Shown here: piece by piece, positions 53,726 to 62,231 of the stretch
Numbering within the stretch: position 1 is the stretch's first letter
Layout: each line of letters starts with the position of its first letter
Origin: Niabella beijingensis
GTDB taxonomy: Bacteria; Bacteroidota; Bacteroidia; Chitinophagales; Chitinophagaceae
DNA: 64,000 nt
Assembly: GCF_020034665.1 (NCBI RefSeq)
Contig: NZ_JAIQDI010000002.1
Location: forward strand, 62,001 to 126,000
Reading direction: 5' to 3'
Position numbers and translations under genes: made by a program
The notes under the pieces: generated by a model
What the model was told of the DNA's origin: nothing
The model's input: the letters and a program-made list of their open reading frames with translations, nothing else
The model's database searches: none

Positions 53726-56488
53726 ATGCGATCGATGTTTTTTCTGTTACTGTTACAATGTTGGGGAGGCGGCCTGTCGCTTTATGCCCAGGCACTGTAT
53801 CCGGAGCAGCTCCGGTGCGAATTTGCAGATAACCCGCTGGGAGTGGATACAGATCATCCGGTGTTTAGCTGGACCTTTCGTTCCCGTGGAAGGAATACCC
53901 GGCAGTTGGCCTATGAAATAAAGCTGGCTACGGACAGTGCCGACTTTTCCAAAGGACCGGATTGGAATACCGGGAAAGTTTTATCTGGCAATAATACCGG
54001 TGTTATCTACAATGGCAAAGCATTGCGGTCTTTTACACGGTACTACTGGAAAGTGAAGGTATATGATCAACAGGGAAAACCTTCTTCCTGGAGCCGTACA
54101 GCCTGGTTTGAAACGGCAGCGCTTGATCCGGATGACTGGAAGGGAAGCTGGATCAGCGATGGCAGTGTTGCCCCCGAAAAGGAAGCCGATTTTTATAAAG
54201 AGCAACCGGCACCCTTATTCCGGAAGCAGTTCTCCATCGGCAAAAGAATAACGGCGGCCCGTTTATATATAACCGGGCTTGGTTTTTATGAGCCGTATAT
54301 CAACGGGAAAAAAATAAGCCCTGAAATGCTGGCTCCCGGCTGGACGAGCTTTGATAAAACAGTGCTGTACCGCTCACACGATATCACCGCGCTGCTTACA
54401 CAGGGTGTAAATGTTGCCGGTGTAATGCTGGGAAATGGCTGGTATAACCCGCTGCCCATGCGCATGTGGGGTGCACGCAATCTAAGAAATGCGCTTGTGA
54501 CCGGTCAGCCTTGTGTAAAAGCGATGATACGGCTGCAATTTGCTGATGGAACCACAGCGGTTATGGGTACCGATACAACCTGGGAAACAGCCCCCGGCCC
54601 GGTGTTAAGAAACAATGTATATCTCGGAGAACATTATGATGCACGGGCCGCACCGGAACGCTGGTATGGTTCAGGAAAAGTATGGAGTTCCGCAAAGAAA
54701 GCCGTGGCTGTAAAAGGCCCGGCAGGCAGGTTGACCGCACAATTACAACCCGGGATCACCGTTACAAAAAAACTGCGTCCGGTAACGATCACTGAAATAA
54801 AACCAGGTGTCTTTATTGCAGATATGGGACAGAACTTTGCGGGTGTGGCGCATATCCGGCTAAGGGCGCCGGCAGGTACCCGCGTGGTGCTGCGCTATGG
54901 TGAAGCTCTTTACAAGGATGGTACTTTAAATGTAATGACCTCGGTGGCCGGACAGGTGAAATCAGGGAACGGTGGTCCCGGAGCTCCGCAGGTTGCGTGG
55001 CAGGAAGATGTGTACACCGCTGCCGGGAACGGGGAAGAAACGTGGGCGCCAGGATTTACGTTTCACGGATTCCGTTATGTGGAGATCACCGGCTGGCCGG
55101 GAAGACCGGGGAAGGATGATATTGAAGGATGGCGCATGAATGCAGCGGTAGAGGAAACCGGCCGGTTTACGACATCCAATCCCATGTTCAATAAGCTTGC
55201 TGAAAATATCCGCTGGACCTTTCTGAGCAACCTGTTCAGCGTACAATCCGATTGCCCGGCCCGGGAAAAGTTTGGTTATGGCGGCGATATGTTCTGCACC
55301 GCTAATGCATTCAGCTATTATTTTGATATGGCCAATTTTTACCGGAAGGTTCTGCAGGATCATGAGGATGCGCAACGGCCATCGGGCGGCATCACGGAAA
55401 CGGCGCCTTATGTGGGGATCTCCGACGCCGGACCAGACGCGCAATCCGGGCCTTTGAGCTTTCAGATCGGCTTTCCCTATGTGATCAAACAGGTATATGA
55501 TTTTTATGGCGACCGGCGGATCATCGCCCGGCATTATGCTGCATTGAAAAAGCAGGCGCAATTTTTAACCGACAGTTCCAAAGGGCACCTTTATGAAAAA
55601 GACCTGGGAGATCATGAATCGCTGGATGAAAAGCCTGTTGCGTTTATGGCTTCCTGTTTTTACTATCATCATATGCTGCTGATGAAAGAATTTGCAGGGA
55701 TTTTGAATGAAAAAGAAGATGAAAGAAAATACGGATCATTAGCCGACACCATCAAGGCCGCCATTGTAGACAGGTTTTATAATGATGCCACCGGCAGGTT
55801 TGATAACGGCACCCAATCAGCACAGTTCGTCGGGCTATGGTACGGGCTGGTATCCGGTGACTCAAAGCAGCGGGCCATCGCAGCAATGAAACAGGCTGTG
55901 GCTGAAAAAAAAGAGCATCTCTCCACCGGTATCTTTGGCACAAAAATGCTGTTTGATGTGCTCCGGGAAAACGACCTCAATCAACTGGCTTACACGATCG
56001 CAGACCAGCGCGATTTCCCGGGCTGGGGTGCCATGATCGCCGGTGGGGCAACAACACTTTGGGAAACCTGGAAGTATTCCGATAATACGTACTCACAAAA
56101 CCATCCGATGTTCGGATCGGTGGGGGAGTGGTTCTATCGCTCCCTGCTGGGCATTAACGCAGGAGCTGCCGGGTTCCGGAAAATTATCATAAAACCACAG
56201 CCAGCGGGGGATCTGGCATTTGCGGAAGGCAGTTACGCATCGGTCGCGGGAGTGATAAAATCCGGGTGGAACAGGGAGGGCGGTCGTTACCGGCTTAAGG
56301 TGACCATTCCGGCCAATACCACTGCCGAGATCTGGATCACGGCAAAAAAGAACAGTATGATAACAGAAGGCGGCCGCCCGTTAAAGGCGGAAAACGGCAT
56401 TCGCGTGATAAGAAGAACAGCGGACTACGCTGTAGTAGCGACCGGTTCCGGGGAGTATCAGTTTGAGACTGCCGGTGTTCAGGAATGA
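53726..56488 (+). CDS. GH78 alpha-L-rhamnosidase
   Basis: The 920-residue enzyme has a signal peptide (MRSMFFLLLLQCWGGGLSLYAQ) and the full GH78 layout: two N-terminal beta domains (DTDHPVFSWTFRSRGRN; RLYITGLGFYEPYINGKKI, the carbohydrate-binding-like GH78 domain), a six-hairpin catalytic domain and a C-terminal beta sandwich. The acid motif DCPAREKFGYGGD has D509 and E514, and the base is E780 in TTLWETW. It cleaves terminal alpha-L-rhamnose from pectin side chains, arabinogalactan or plant glycosides. The presence of a signal peptide implies periplasmic or surface action. Confidence 0.95.
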   Translation: MRSMFFLLLLQCWGGGLSLYAQALYPEQLRCEFADNPLGVDTDHPVFSWTFRSRGRNTRQLAYEIKLATDSADFSKGPDWNTGKVLSGNNTGVIYNGKALRSFTRYYWKVKVYDQQGKPSSWSRTAWFETAALDPDDWKGSWISDGSVAPEKEADFYKEQPAPLFRKQFSIGKRITAARLYITGLGFYEPYINGKKISPEMLAPGWTSFDKTVLYRSHDITALLTQGVNVAGVMLGNGWYNPLPMRMWGARNLRNALVTGQPCVKAMIRLQFADGTTAVMGTDTTWETAPGPVLRNNVYLGEHYDARAAPERWYGSGKVWSSAKKAVAVKGPAGRLTAQLQPGITVTKKLRPVTITEIKPGVFIADMGQNFAGVAHIRLRAPAGTRVVLRYGEALYKDGTLNVMTSVAGQVKSGNGGPGAPQVAWQEDVYTAAGNGEETWAPGFTFHGFRYVEITGWPGRPGKDDIEGWRMNAAVEETGRFTTSNPMFNKLAENIRWTFLSNLFSVQSDCPAREKFGYGGDMFCTANAFSYYFDMANFYRKVLQDHEDAQRPSGGITETAPYVGISDAGPDAQSGPLSFQIGFPYVIKQVYDFYGDRRIIARHYAALKKQAQFLTDSSKGHLYEKDLGDHESLDEKPVAFMASCFYYHHMLLMKEFAGILNEKEDERKYGSLADTIKAAIVDRFYNDATGRFDNGTQSAQFVGLWYGLVSGDSKQRAIAAMKQAVAEKKEHLSTGIFGTKMLFDVLRENDLNQLAYTIADQRDFPGWGAMIAGGATTLWETWKYSDNTYSQNHPMFGSVGEWFYRSLLGINAGAAGFRKIIIKPQPAGDLAFAEGSYASVAGVIKSGWNREGGRYRLKVTIPANTTAEIWITAKKNSMITEGGRPLKAENGIRVIRRTADYAVVATGSGEYQFETAGVQE

Positions 56489-56537
56489 TCCGTATTTCAT
56501 AACTTGTAGCCGGCTGGTATCTTAACGGACAACTAAC

Positions 56538-57485
56538 ATGAACAATTATAATTTTATCAGAAAGCTAGGCTGCATGCTGGTGCTTTTTTCCGCCGTGCAG
56601 TGTTGCTGCGGGCAGGGCATTATAAAGGAATTGCCATTGTACGACGGAGCGATACCTGGTGCAAAAGCAACAACCGTAAAAGAGCAAAAGGGTTTTGATC
56701 CGGAAGTAGACAGTCTGGTGTACCACGTGTCGGTGCCCACACTTGAGGTTTTCAGACCAGCATATTTACCACCTGGCGCACCGGCTGTGATCATTTGTCC
56801 GGGCGGTGGATATCATACCCTGCTGATCAACCGGGAAGGAAGATCGGTGGCCGAAGCCTTTAACCGCAAAGGCATCGCCGCCTTTGTGCTGAAGTACCGG
56901 CTACCGGATGATGCCTATCTGACCAACAAAGCCATGGCACCGCTGATGGATGCCCAGCAGGCTATTTTAAAGGTAAAGCAACATGCAGCGAAATGGGGCA
57001 TCGACCCTCACGCCATCGGGATCATGGGTTTTTCGGCAGGCGGGCATGTAGCCGCTATGGCGGGGACGCATTTTGATTCGGTATATGTACCGCACTCCGG
57101 CGGGATCAGTCCGCGCCCCGATTTTATGATCCTTATCAATCCGGTGATCAGCTTTTCAGATGGTACGGGTCATGGGGGATCGCGCTCCAACCTTTTGGGT
57201 GCAGGAATAACGGAGGATAAGATCCGGTTCTTTTCAGGAGAACAACAGGTGACGGAGCGGACACCACCCGCTTTCCTGGCGCATGCGGCTGATGATAAAG
57301 TAGTACCGCTGGCAAACAGTATGGATCTTTTTGCTGCCTTAAAGAAAAACCGGGTAGCTGCGGAACTGCATGTTTATGCGTTTGGCGATCATGGTTTTTT
57401 AAAAAACCTTCCGGCCTTTGAACAATGGTTCGGGAGTTGTATTTACTGGATGCAGACCTCAGGATGGTTGAAGCAGGCCCGTTAG
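56538..57485 (+). CDS. Secreted alpha/beta-hydrolase, acetyl-esterase type
   Basis: The 315-residue protein has a signal peptide (to about CCCGQG) and the oxyanion segment AVIICPGGGYHTL, the nucleophile S166 in MGFSAGGHVA, the acid Asp in HAADDKVVPL and the catalytic His in FGDHGF. It belongs with the xylan/pectin acetyl esterases common in Bacteroidota glycan loci. The likely job is to remove acetyl groups that would block GH78 or GH127. It is the last gene of the operon. Its stop overlaps the convergent dehydrogenase gene by four bases, so there is no room for a terminator between them. Confidence 0.87.
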   Translation: MNNYNFIRKLGCMLVLFSAVQCCCGQGIIKELPLYDGAIPGAKATTVKEQKGFDPEVDSLVYHVSVPTLEVFRPAYLPPGAPAVIICPGGGYHTLLINREGRSVAEAFNRKGIAAFVLKYRLPDDAYLTNKAMAPLMDAQQAILKVKQHAAKWGIDPHAIGIMGFSAGGHVAAMAGTHFDSVYVPHSGGISPRPDFMILINPVISFSDGTGHGGSRSNLLGAGITEDKIRFFSGEQQVTERTPPAFLAHAADDKVVPLANSMDLFAALKKNRVAAELHVYAFGDHGFLKNLPAFEQWFGSCIYWMQTSGWLKQAR

Positions 57486-58708
57486 CCGGAAGACCGTTGC
57501 TGCATACCGGCGGCATAATCCCTGAGATAATCATAATGACTCCCCAGCATCCCGTTGCGGGCAATGGTAGCCCGTTCCAGTACAGCATTACTATTGCCGG
57601 TAAGATCATCCAGCACAAATTTGATCAGCTGTTCTCCGAAATAACGGCTGGCATCCCGCGGTAATTCATTGGGCAGGTTGCCGACCGCCATAATGTCCAC
57701 TGAAGTTTTTAAATAAGGGTTAGTGATTTCCTTTGTGGTCCGGTCGACTCCATACACCGGGTCTTCGATGGTTTGGGTCCGTTTGTTGATGGGAACGGAT
57801 CCGTTCTCATCATCGGATACATCGGCAATGGTCTCGATAATAAAATCCTCCCGGCTGATGTCTTCCGTTTCAAACAGGCGGGGCACGCCTTCATACCAGT
57901 ACACGCCATTCAGTAAGATATCTGTTTGACGGGTATAGGGCTTGAATTTACTCACATACTCCTGCGGATGTTCGTGGAAATCCTGCCGGCTGTAATTACC
58001 GGTGACAGCATGTTTGTAAAGGTCGTATCCTTTTAGCTGGGTATATACGGGGTAATTAAAACGCCGTTCCAGGTATTCGTCCGGTTCCACTTCATGCACC
58101 CCCATCAGGTTCATGATCTCCAGCAATCCGTGCGCTACACGGCCGCTCCCGGTAACAGCAATTTTAACATTGGGGAGCCGGAGTCCAAAATAAGTATGGA
58201 TCAGTTCTTTAAAGTTCTTTTGTTTGTATACGCGGTCCAGCCGGAAAAGCCCGGTGCGGGTACCATAGGCCATCAGTCCGTTATGTGCGCCCACGATGCC
58301 CGCGAAAAAACCAAACCCGATGATCCGTTTTCCGTCCTCATGTTCCAGGCATTCATAATCGATCAGCGTGATCTTTTTTTCCAGCACCGCCTGCAGCAGT
58401 TGTTGATTGTGGGGCTGTTTTTTTTTGGTGTGGGAGAAAAAAAGATAGGTCTTGCCTTCGATCAGCGCGTTTACCAGCACTTCTTTAATACCCAGCAGGA
58501 TATCGCAGCTGCTGATATCTTCGCTGAGCGTGATCCCTGCCCGTTCATACTCCTCATCCTTATAACACCGGGTCGGCGAAGGCTGGGCAACAAAGGAAAG
58601 ATGCGGGCGGTGTGCCTGCAGCCATTTGCACTGTGCCGGGGTAAGGGCCACTCGGCTGTCCTGCGGGATTTTTCCTTCGCGTATCAGCCCGATTTTAAAC
58701 TGCTTCAT
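57482..58708 (-). CDS. Saccharopine dehydrogenase-like / alanine dehydrogenase N-terminal-domain oxidoreductase
   Basis: The 408-residue protein opens like lysine-forming saccharopine dehydrogenases and alanine dehydrogenases: KIGLIREGKIPQDSRVALTPAQCKWLQ. It continues with DILLGIKEVLVNALIEGKTYLFFSHTKKKQ and a second Rossmann unit KIAVTGSGRVAHGLLEIMNLMGVHEV. The late segment GVDRTTKEITNPYLKTSVDIMAVGNLPNELPRDASRYFGEQL is typical of the saccharopine/lysine-ketoglutarate reductase group. A role in lysine breakdown or synthesis is likely but the direction is not shown. It is convergent with the esterase. Confidence 0.82.
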   Translation of the reverse strand: MKQFKIGLIREGKIPQDSRVALTPAQCKWLQAHRPHLSFVAQPSPTRCYKDEEYERAGITLSEDISSCDILLGIKEVLVNALIEGKTYLFFSHTKKKQPHNQQLLQAVLEKKITLIDYECLEHEDGKRIIGFGFFAGIVGAHNGLMAYGTRTGLFRLDRVYKQKNFKELIHTYFGLRLPNVKIAVTGSGRVAHGLLEIMNLMGVHEVEPDEYLERRFNYPVYTQLKGYDLYKHAVTGNYSRQDFHEHPQEYVSKFKPYTRQTDILLNGVYWYEGVPRLFETEDISREDFIIETIADVSDDENGSVPINKRTQTIEDPVYGVDRTTKEITNPYLKTSVDIMAVGNLPNELPRDASRYFGEQLIKFVLDDLTGNSNAVLERATIARNGMLGSHYDYLRDYAAGMQQRSSG

Positions 58709-58875
58709 AGCGGATCGTCTTTTTGTTAAACAAATGCGCCATTAAATTGTAATTTTGAGTAACGGTAATGAAAGTACTTAATAAAATATTATCTGTGCTC
58801 AGGAATATCCTTCTTCCGAAGAAAAACTGTTGCAAATAGGAAATTTGTCCTTAAAAAAATATACCGGAGGAAATG

Positions 58876-58904
58876 TTGTTTTCCGCCGAATCTTCGTAAT
58901 ATTG
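58876..58904 (+). promoter_or_regulatory. Candidate promoter of tRNA-Leu
   Basis: TTG at 58876-58878, an 18-base spacer, and TAATATTG at 58897-58904 (TAnnTTTG with one change), 27 bases before the tRNA. Confidence 0.55.
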
Positions 58905-58931
58905 CAGCCCTTCTGATGCGATCAGTTACCA

Positions 58932-59015
58932 GCCCAGATGGCGGAATTGGTAGACGCGCTAGACTCAAAATCTGGTTTCGGCAACGGAGTGCAGGTTCGA
59001 TTCCTGTTCTGGGCA
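58932..59015 (+). tRNA. tRNA-Leu (anticodon CAA)
   Basis: The 84-base class II tRNA has the acceptor stem GCCCAGA (58932-58938) paired with TCTGGGC (59008-59014), a D-arm GGCGGAATTGGTAGACGC, the anticodon loop with CAA in GACTCAAAATC, a long variable arm (GGTTTCGGCAACGGAGT region), the T-loop GGTTCGATTCC and discriminator A. CCA is not encoded. Leu tRNA genes are frequent integration targets, and the sequence changes character directly downstream. Confidence 0.95.
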
Positions 59016-59037
59016 CTTGATTATCAATCATTTAGAA

Positions 59038-59062
59038 AAGACTCACTTGGTGGGTCTTTTTT
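59038..59062 (+). terminator. Terminator after tRNA-Leu
   Basis: AAGACTCAC (59038-59046) pairs with GTGGGTCTT (59050-59058), a 9-bp stem with one G-T pair and a 3-base loop, ending in TTTTTT. Confidence 0.85.
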
Positions 59063-59063
59063 A

Positions 59064-59086
59064 TTTGCAAACAATTTGCAAACAAA
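59064..59086 (+). repeat. Tandem 11-bp repeat next to the tRNA
   Basis: TTTGCAAACAA at 59064-59074 is repeated at 59075-59085. Each copy contains the palindrome TTTGCAAA. The rest of the gap to 59297 is AT-rich and holds no gene that I can see. It could be a remnant of an attachment or recombination site. Confidence 0.55.
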
Positions 59087-59297
59087 CTTTTATCAGGAAG
59101 AAGTGAAAGAACTTATATGACTAAGTTAATCCTTTTTTATTGTTTTGGGAATCCTGTTTCTTTTAGCACCTTGACGCTATGAAGCTATTCTGACTCTACT
59201 CCTTTCGCTAAACATGGATATAAATAAGGAGATTTTCTCTTCAGTAAATTGATACCTTGGCATAAGTACCAATCTTCATAATTCCTGGGAATTTTCT

Positions 59298-60026
59298 TTA
59301 TTTTTTTAATTGAGCAAATCGTGTTCCAACAAAGTCCCAATTCACCAGCTTCCACCATGCATTAATATAATCTGGCCTCCTGCTCTGATATTTCAGGTAA
59401 TAGGCATGTTCCCAAACGTCAAGGCCTAATACAGGAAAGCCTTTAATTTCTGCGATGTCCATTAATGGATTATCCTGGTTAGCGGTAGAAACTACTTTCA
59501 GCTTACTATCAGGAAGGGCTACCAGCCAGGCCCAACCGCTGCCAAACCTTGTGGTTGCTGCTGTATTAAATTCTTTTTGAAAAGCTTCAAACGAATTAAA
59601 ATCCCGGCGGATCCATTCATTTATCTTCCCTGCCGGAAGATTGCTATCGGAAGGTTTACGAAGGATTTTCCAGAATAATTCATGATTATAATGCCCCCCG
59701 GCATTGTTCCTCATTTTTGTGCTGTACTTCGAGATCCGGGATAACACCTCCTCAACTGTGGTGCTACTGGTTTGCACACCCTCTTCTTTTGCAGCTTCTG
59801 CGAGGTTTTTTGCGTAGCCTGCGGCATGTTTTGTGTAATGTATCTCCATCGTTTGCGCATCAATGACCGGCTCCAGCGCGTCATAGGCATATCCAAGCGG
59901 TTCCTGGACCCATCCTGTTTTCAGGATTAGATTATGGGGTTGCTTCCAATTGAGACCGATACCGGCAGCCAATCCGGCCATGCCTGTATTTTTAATAAAC
60001 TGCCTGCGGTTGAAATTACTTTTCAT
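59298..60026 (-). CDS. Fe/Mn superoxide dismutase with Tat signal
   Basis: The 242-residue protein begins with a twin-arginine signal (NFNRRQFIKNTGMAGLAAGIGL). The SOD fold follows: the ligand His in IHYTKHAAGY, the second His region NNAGGHYNHELFWKIL, and the D-x-x-H pair in LGLDVWEHAYYLKYQ. It converts superoxide to H2O2 and O2. The Tat signal means that it is exported folded and metallated to the periplasm, not cytosolic like usual SodA/SodB. Metal choice cannot be read by eye. It is the last gene of the minus-strand redox module. Confidence 0.92.
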   Translation of the reverse strand: MKSNFNRRQFIKNTGMAGLAAGIGLNWKQPHNLILKTGWVQEPLGYAYDALEPVIDAQTMEIHYTKHAAGYAKNLAEAAKEEGVQTSSTTVEEVLSRISKYSTKMRNNAGGHYNHELFWKILRKPSDSNLPAGKINEWIRRDFNSFEAFQKEFNTAATTRFGSGWAWLVALPDSKLKVVSTANQDNPLMDIAEIKGFPVLGLDVWEHAYYLKYQSRRPDYINAWWKLVNWDFVGTRFAQLKK

Positions 60027-60139
60027 AACTGAAATATTTTAAAAGTGATAGAATAAGAGCGCTATTAAATACAATCAAAAAGATTTTGAACTTAGCCGCC
60101 AATGCTGATTTTTTAAAGGTCTGTCTCTTTTAATTTTAA

Positions 60140-61162
60140 TTACTTCTTCACAAAAGAAGGATCACTCAACGTCTTCATGAAGGAAATTAGATCTTCTTTT
60201 TCCTGCTCCGTTAACGGGATCCGGTTATTATTATTTTTAAATACCGGATCAAGATTATTAGCCCCTAATACTCCATTGTCAAAATAGTCCAAAACTGATT
60301 TCAAAGTTGGGAACTGCCCAAAGCTGCCGTAAGGTGCAGTATATTCAACATTTCTTAAAGAAGGGACTCTGAAACTCATATAATCAGCAGCAATCCCGGT
60401 TACCCTGGCACGCCCGGCTTCATTAATGTCCGGGTTTAAAGGAAAGCCAATATTCCTGAAACTCTGGTCTGTAAATAATTCCGTGCTGTGGCAGCTTACA
60501 CATTTCTGCTGAAAAATCTGGTGCCCCCGTGCTTCGCTTTCTGTAAAAGAAGCACCTTCTTTTCGTATTACCTTATCATATTTACTATTGGCAGAAATCA
60601 GTGTATATACGTATTGTGCAATGCTGTTGTAAATCCTTTCAGGATTTATAGTTTCATCTCCAAATGTTTTTTTAAATAAGCTTCTGTATTCGGATTCATC
60701 TTGTATTTTACCAATAATTTCCAAAATAGAAGAGTTCATTTCTTCTTTTGTTATAATGGGAACCAATGGTTGATGCTCCACCTGAAGCACATTCCCATCC
60801 CAATTATAAAATTTCATAAACGCCATATTCTGAATCGGTGGCACATTTCGAAGCCCAACCCTTCCATAAATCCCGATTGCCTGAATATTATTATCGGCAA
60901 AGGCATTCGACTCTTTATGGCAACTGGCACAGGAAATAGTATTATTAGCGCTAAACTTTTTCTCCTGAAAAAGCTTTTCGCCTAATTCCATCCCGTATTT
61001 TGTAGGTTTATTTCCGTTTACCGAACTGTTCAGCACGGGAAATCCTGCCGGAATATTTAACGAAATTTCGGGGTTGTCATAAGAAACAGGGTCTATGGCA
61101 TCCTTCCTGCTACAGGCCTGTAATATCAATACGACTGACAATATCCCGAATACTTTTTTCAT
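60140..61162 (-). CDS. Di-haem cytochrome c peroxidase lipoprotein (CcpA/MauG family)
   Basis: From ATG 61162 (MKKVFGILSVVLILQACSRK) the product is 340 residues with lipobox ILQAC. It has two haem c sites, CASCH and CVSCH, and the peroxidase wording GRVGLRNVPPIQNMAF, FTDQSFRNIGFPLNPDI, and RVPSLRNVEYTAPYGSFG, followed by LTEQEKEDLISFMKTL. It reduces H2O2 to water in the periplasm with electrons from a small cytochrome or quinol chain. Placed next to an exported SOD, which makes H2O2, it forms a logical two-step detoxification pair. Confidence 0.93.
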   Translation of the reverse strand: MKKVFGILSVVLILQACSRKDAIDPVSYDNPEISLNIPAGFPVLNSSVNGNKPTKYGMELGEKLFQEKKFSANNTISCASCHKESNAFADNNIQAIGIYGRVGLRNVPPIQNMAFMKFYNWDGNVLQVEHQPLVPIITKEEMNSSILEIIGKIQDESEYRSLFKKTFGDETINPERIYNSIAQYVYTLISANSKYDKVIRKEGASFTESEARGHQIFQQKCVSCHSTELFTDQSFRNIGFPLNPDINEAGRARVTGIAADYMSFRVPSLRNVEYTAPYGSFGQFPTLKSVLDYFDNGVLGANNLDPVFKNNNNRIPLTEQEKEDLISFMKTLSDPSFVKK

Positions 61163-61226
61163 TTCAAAACGTCTATTTATAAAATGATGTGCCATTGCAT
61201 TGAATACCTACACACGCTTCAGCATA

Positions 61227-62174
61227 TTATTTCGACACATACAAAGCAGGATCTTTCACAAACGCATCCTTACAACCTTTCGAGCAAAAGCCATATACCT
61301 TTCCTTTGTAATGTGCTGTGTCCGCTACGCCTGCGGTTACAGGCATCCCGCAAACCAAATCTTTCGGATTGTCAAATTTTATGTTTTTAAACATTTTTTC
61401 AGGATGTAAAGCAGTATTCATTCCTCCATCATATAAAGCTCTCATACCGTCCACCATATCTTTATCAGAATTAGTTTCATTGCCGCCTTTAAATGGTGGC
61501 TGTGGGTCATATTCCAAGTCAAGCATGGCGGCTTTGGTATATTTTTCTCCGGCTATTTCATTTATCAATGCAAGGCTCATATCTATGCCCGCTGAAACAC
61601 CGGCACTTGTCCAGTATTTACCGCTATGCGTATATCGTGTGTTTTGAATTTTTGCCCCGTAATCGGCAGCCAGTATTTTTTTACCATACCAATGTGTAGT
61701 AGCTTCTTTATCTTTTAACAAGCCTGCCGCACCCAATATCCACGCACCCGTGCAAACGCTGGTGGTGTATTTTGAGGTACTGTCAATGCTGCGTATCCAG
61801 CTTAAAAGTTCATCATCTTTTGTTTGCTCATACGTTGTAGCCAATCCTCCGGGCATCAGTAATATGTCCAGGTGTTTTACTTCATCAATAGAAGTGTCTA
61901 CCTGTACTTTTAAGCCAGCCCCATCTTCAACAATACCTTTATGCTTTGCTATAAAAAAAACTTTGCTTCCCATCAGGTGTGTAAGCACCGAATACGGTCC
62001 CATTGCATCTAACGGAGAGTAGCCATCATATAAAAAAATACCGACCGTTTTGATTTCTACTTTGGGTTGGGGAAATATTTCCGCCATTGATGCTGGTTTT
62101 ACCGTTTCCTGATTTTTATTTTTGCAGGCTGTTACCATGACTATGGATAATACAGCTATGATTATTTTTTTCAT
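61227..62174 (-). CDS. Lipoprotein with DJ-1/PfpI domain fused to a YHS metal-binding domain
   Basis: From ATG 62174 (MKKIIIAVLSIVMVTACKNK, lipobox VTAC) the product is 315 residues. Residues about 40-225 are a DJ-1/PfpI-type domain (VGIFLYDGYSPLDAMGPYSVL; LDILLMPGGLATTYEQ; the nucleophile Cys in TTSVCTGAWILGAAGLL; THWYGKKILAADYG). The last 45 residues are a YHS domain (DLVCGMPVTAGVADTAHYKGK, then YGFCSKGCKDAFVKDPALY) with three cysteines, as in copper or heavy-metal proteins. The combination suggests a metal- or redox-related role at the membrane surface. It is the second gene of the module, 57 bases after the receptor. Confidence 0.87.
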   Translation of the reverse strand: MKKIIIAVLSIVMVTACKNKNQETVKPASMAEIFPQPKVEIKTVGIFLYDGYSPLDAMGPYSVLTHLMGSKVFFIAKHKGIVEDGAGLKVQVDTSIDEVKHLDILLMPGGLATTYEQTKDDELLSWIRSIDSTSKYTTSVCTGAWILGAAGLLKDKEATTHWYGKKILAADYGAKIQNTRYTHSGKYWTSAGVSAGIDMSLALINEIAGEKYTKAAMLDLEYDPQPPFKGGNETNSDKDMVDGMRALYDGGMNTALHPEKMFKNIKFDNPKDLVCGMPVTAGVADTAHYKGKVYGFCSKGCKDAFVKDPALYVSK

Positions 62175-62231
62175 TACTATAAAATTTAAAAAACGGCAGC
62201 CACTCAATTGGTTACCGCTACAATTGAAAAA

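Noticed and set aside
58938..59120. 60-residue open frame starting MAELVDALDSKSG
   Set aside because: It is a translation of the tRNA-Leu gene and its terminator, a known annotation artefact.
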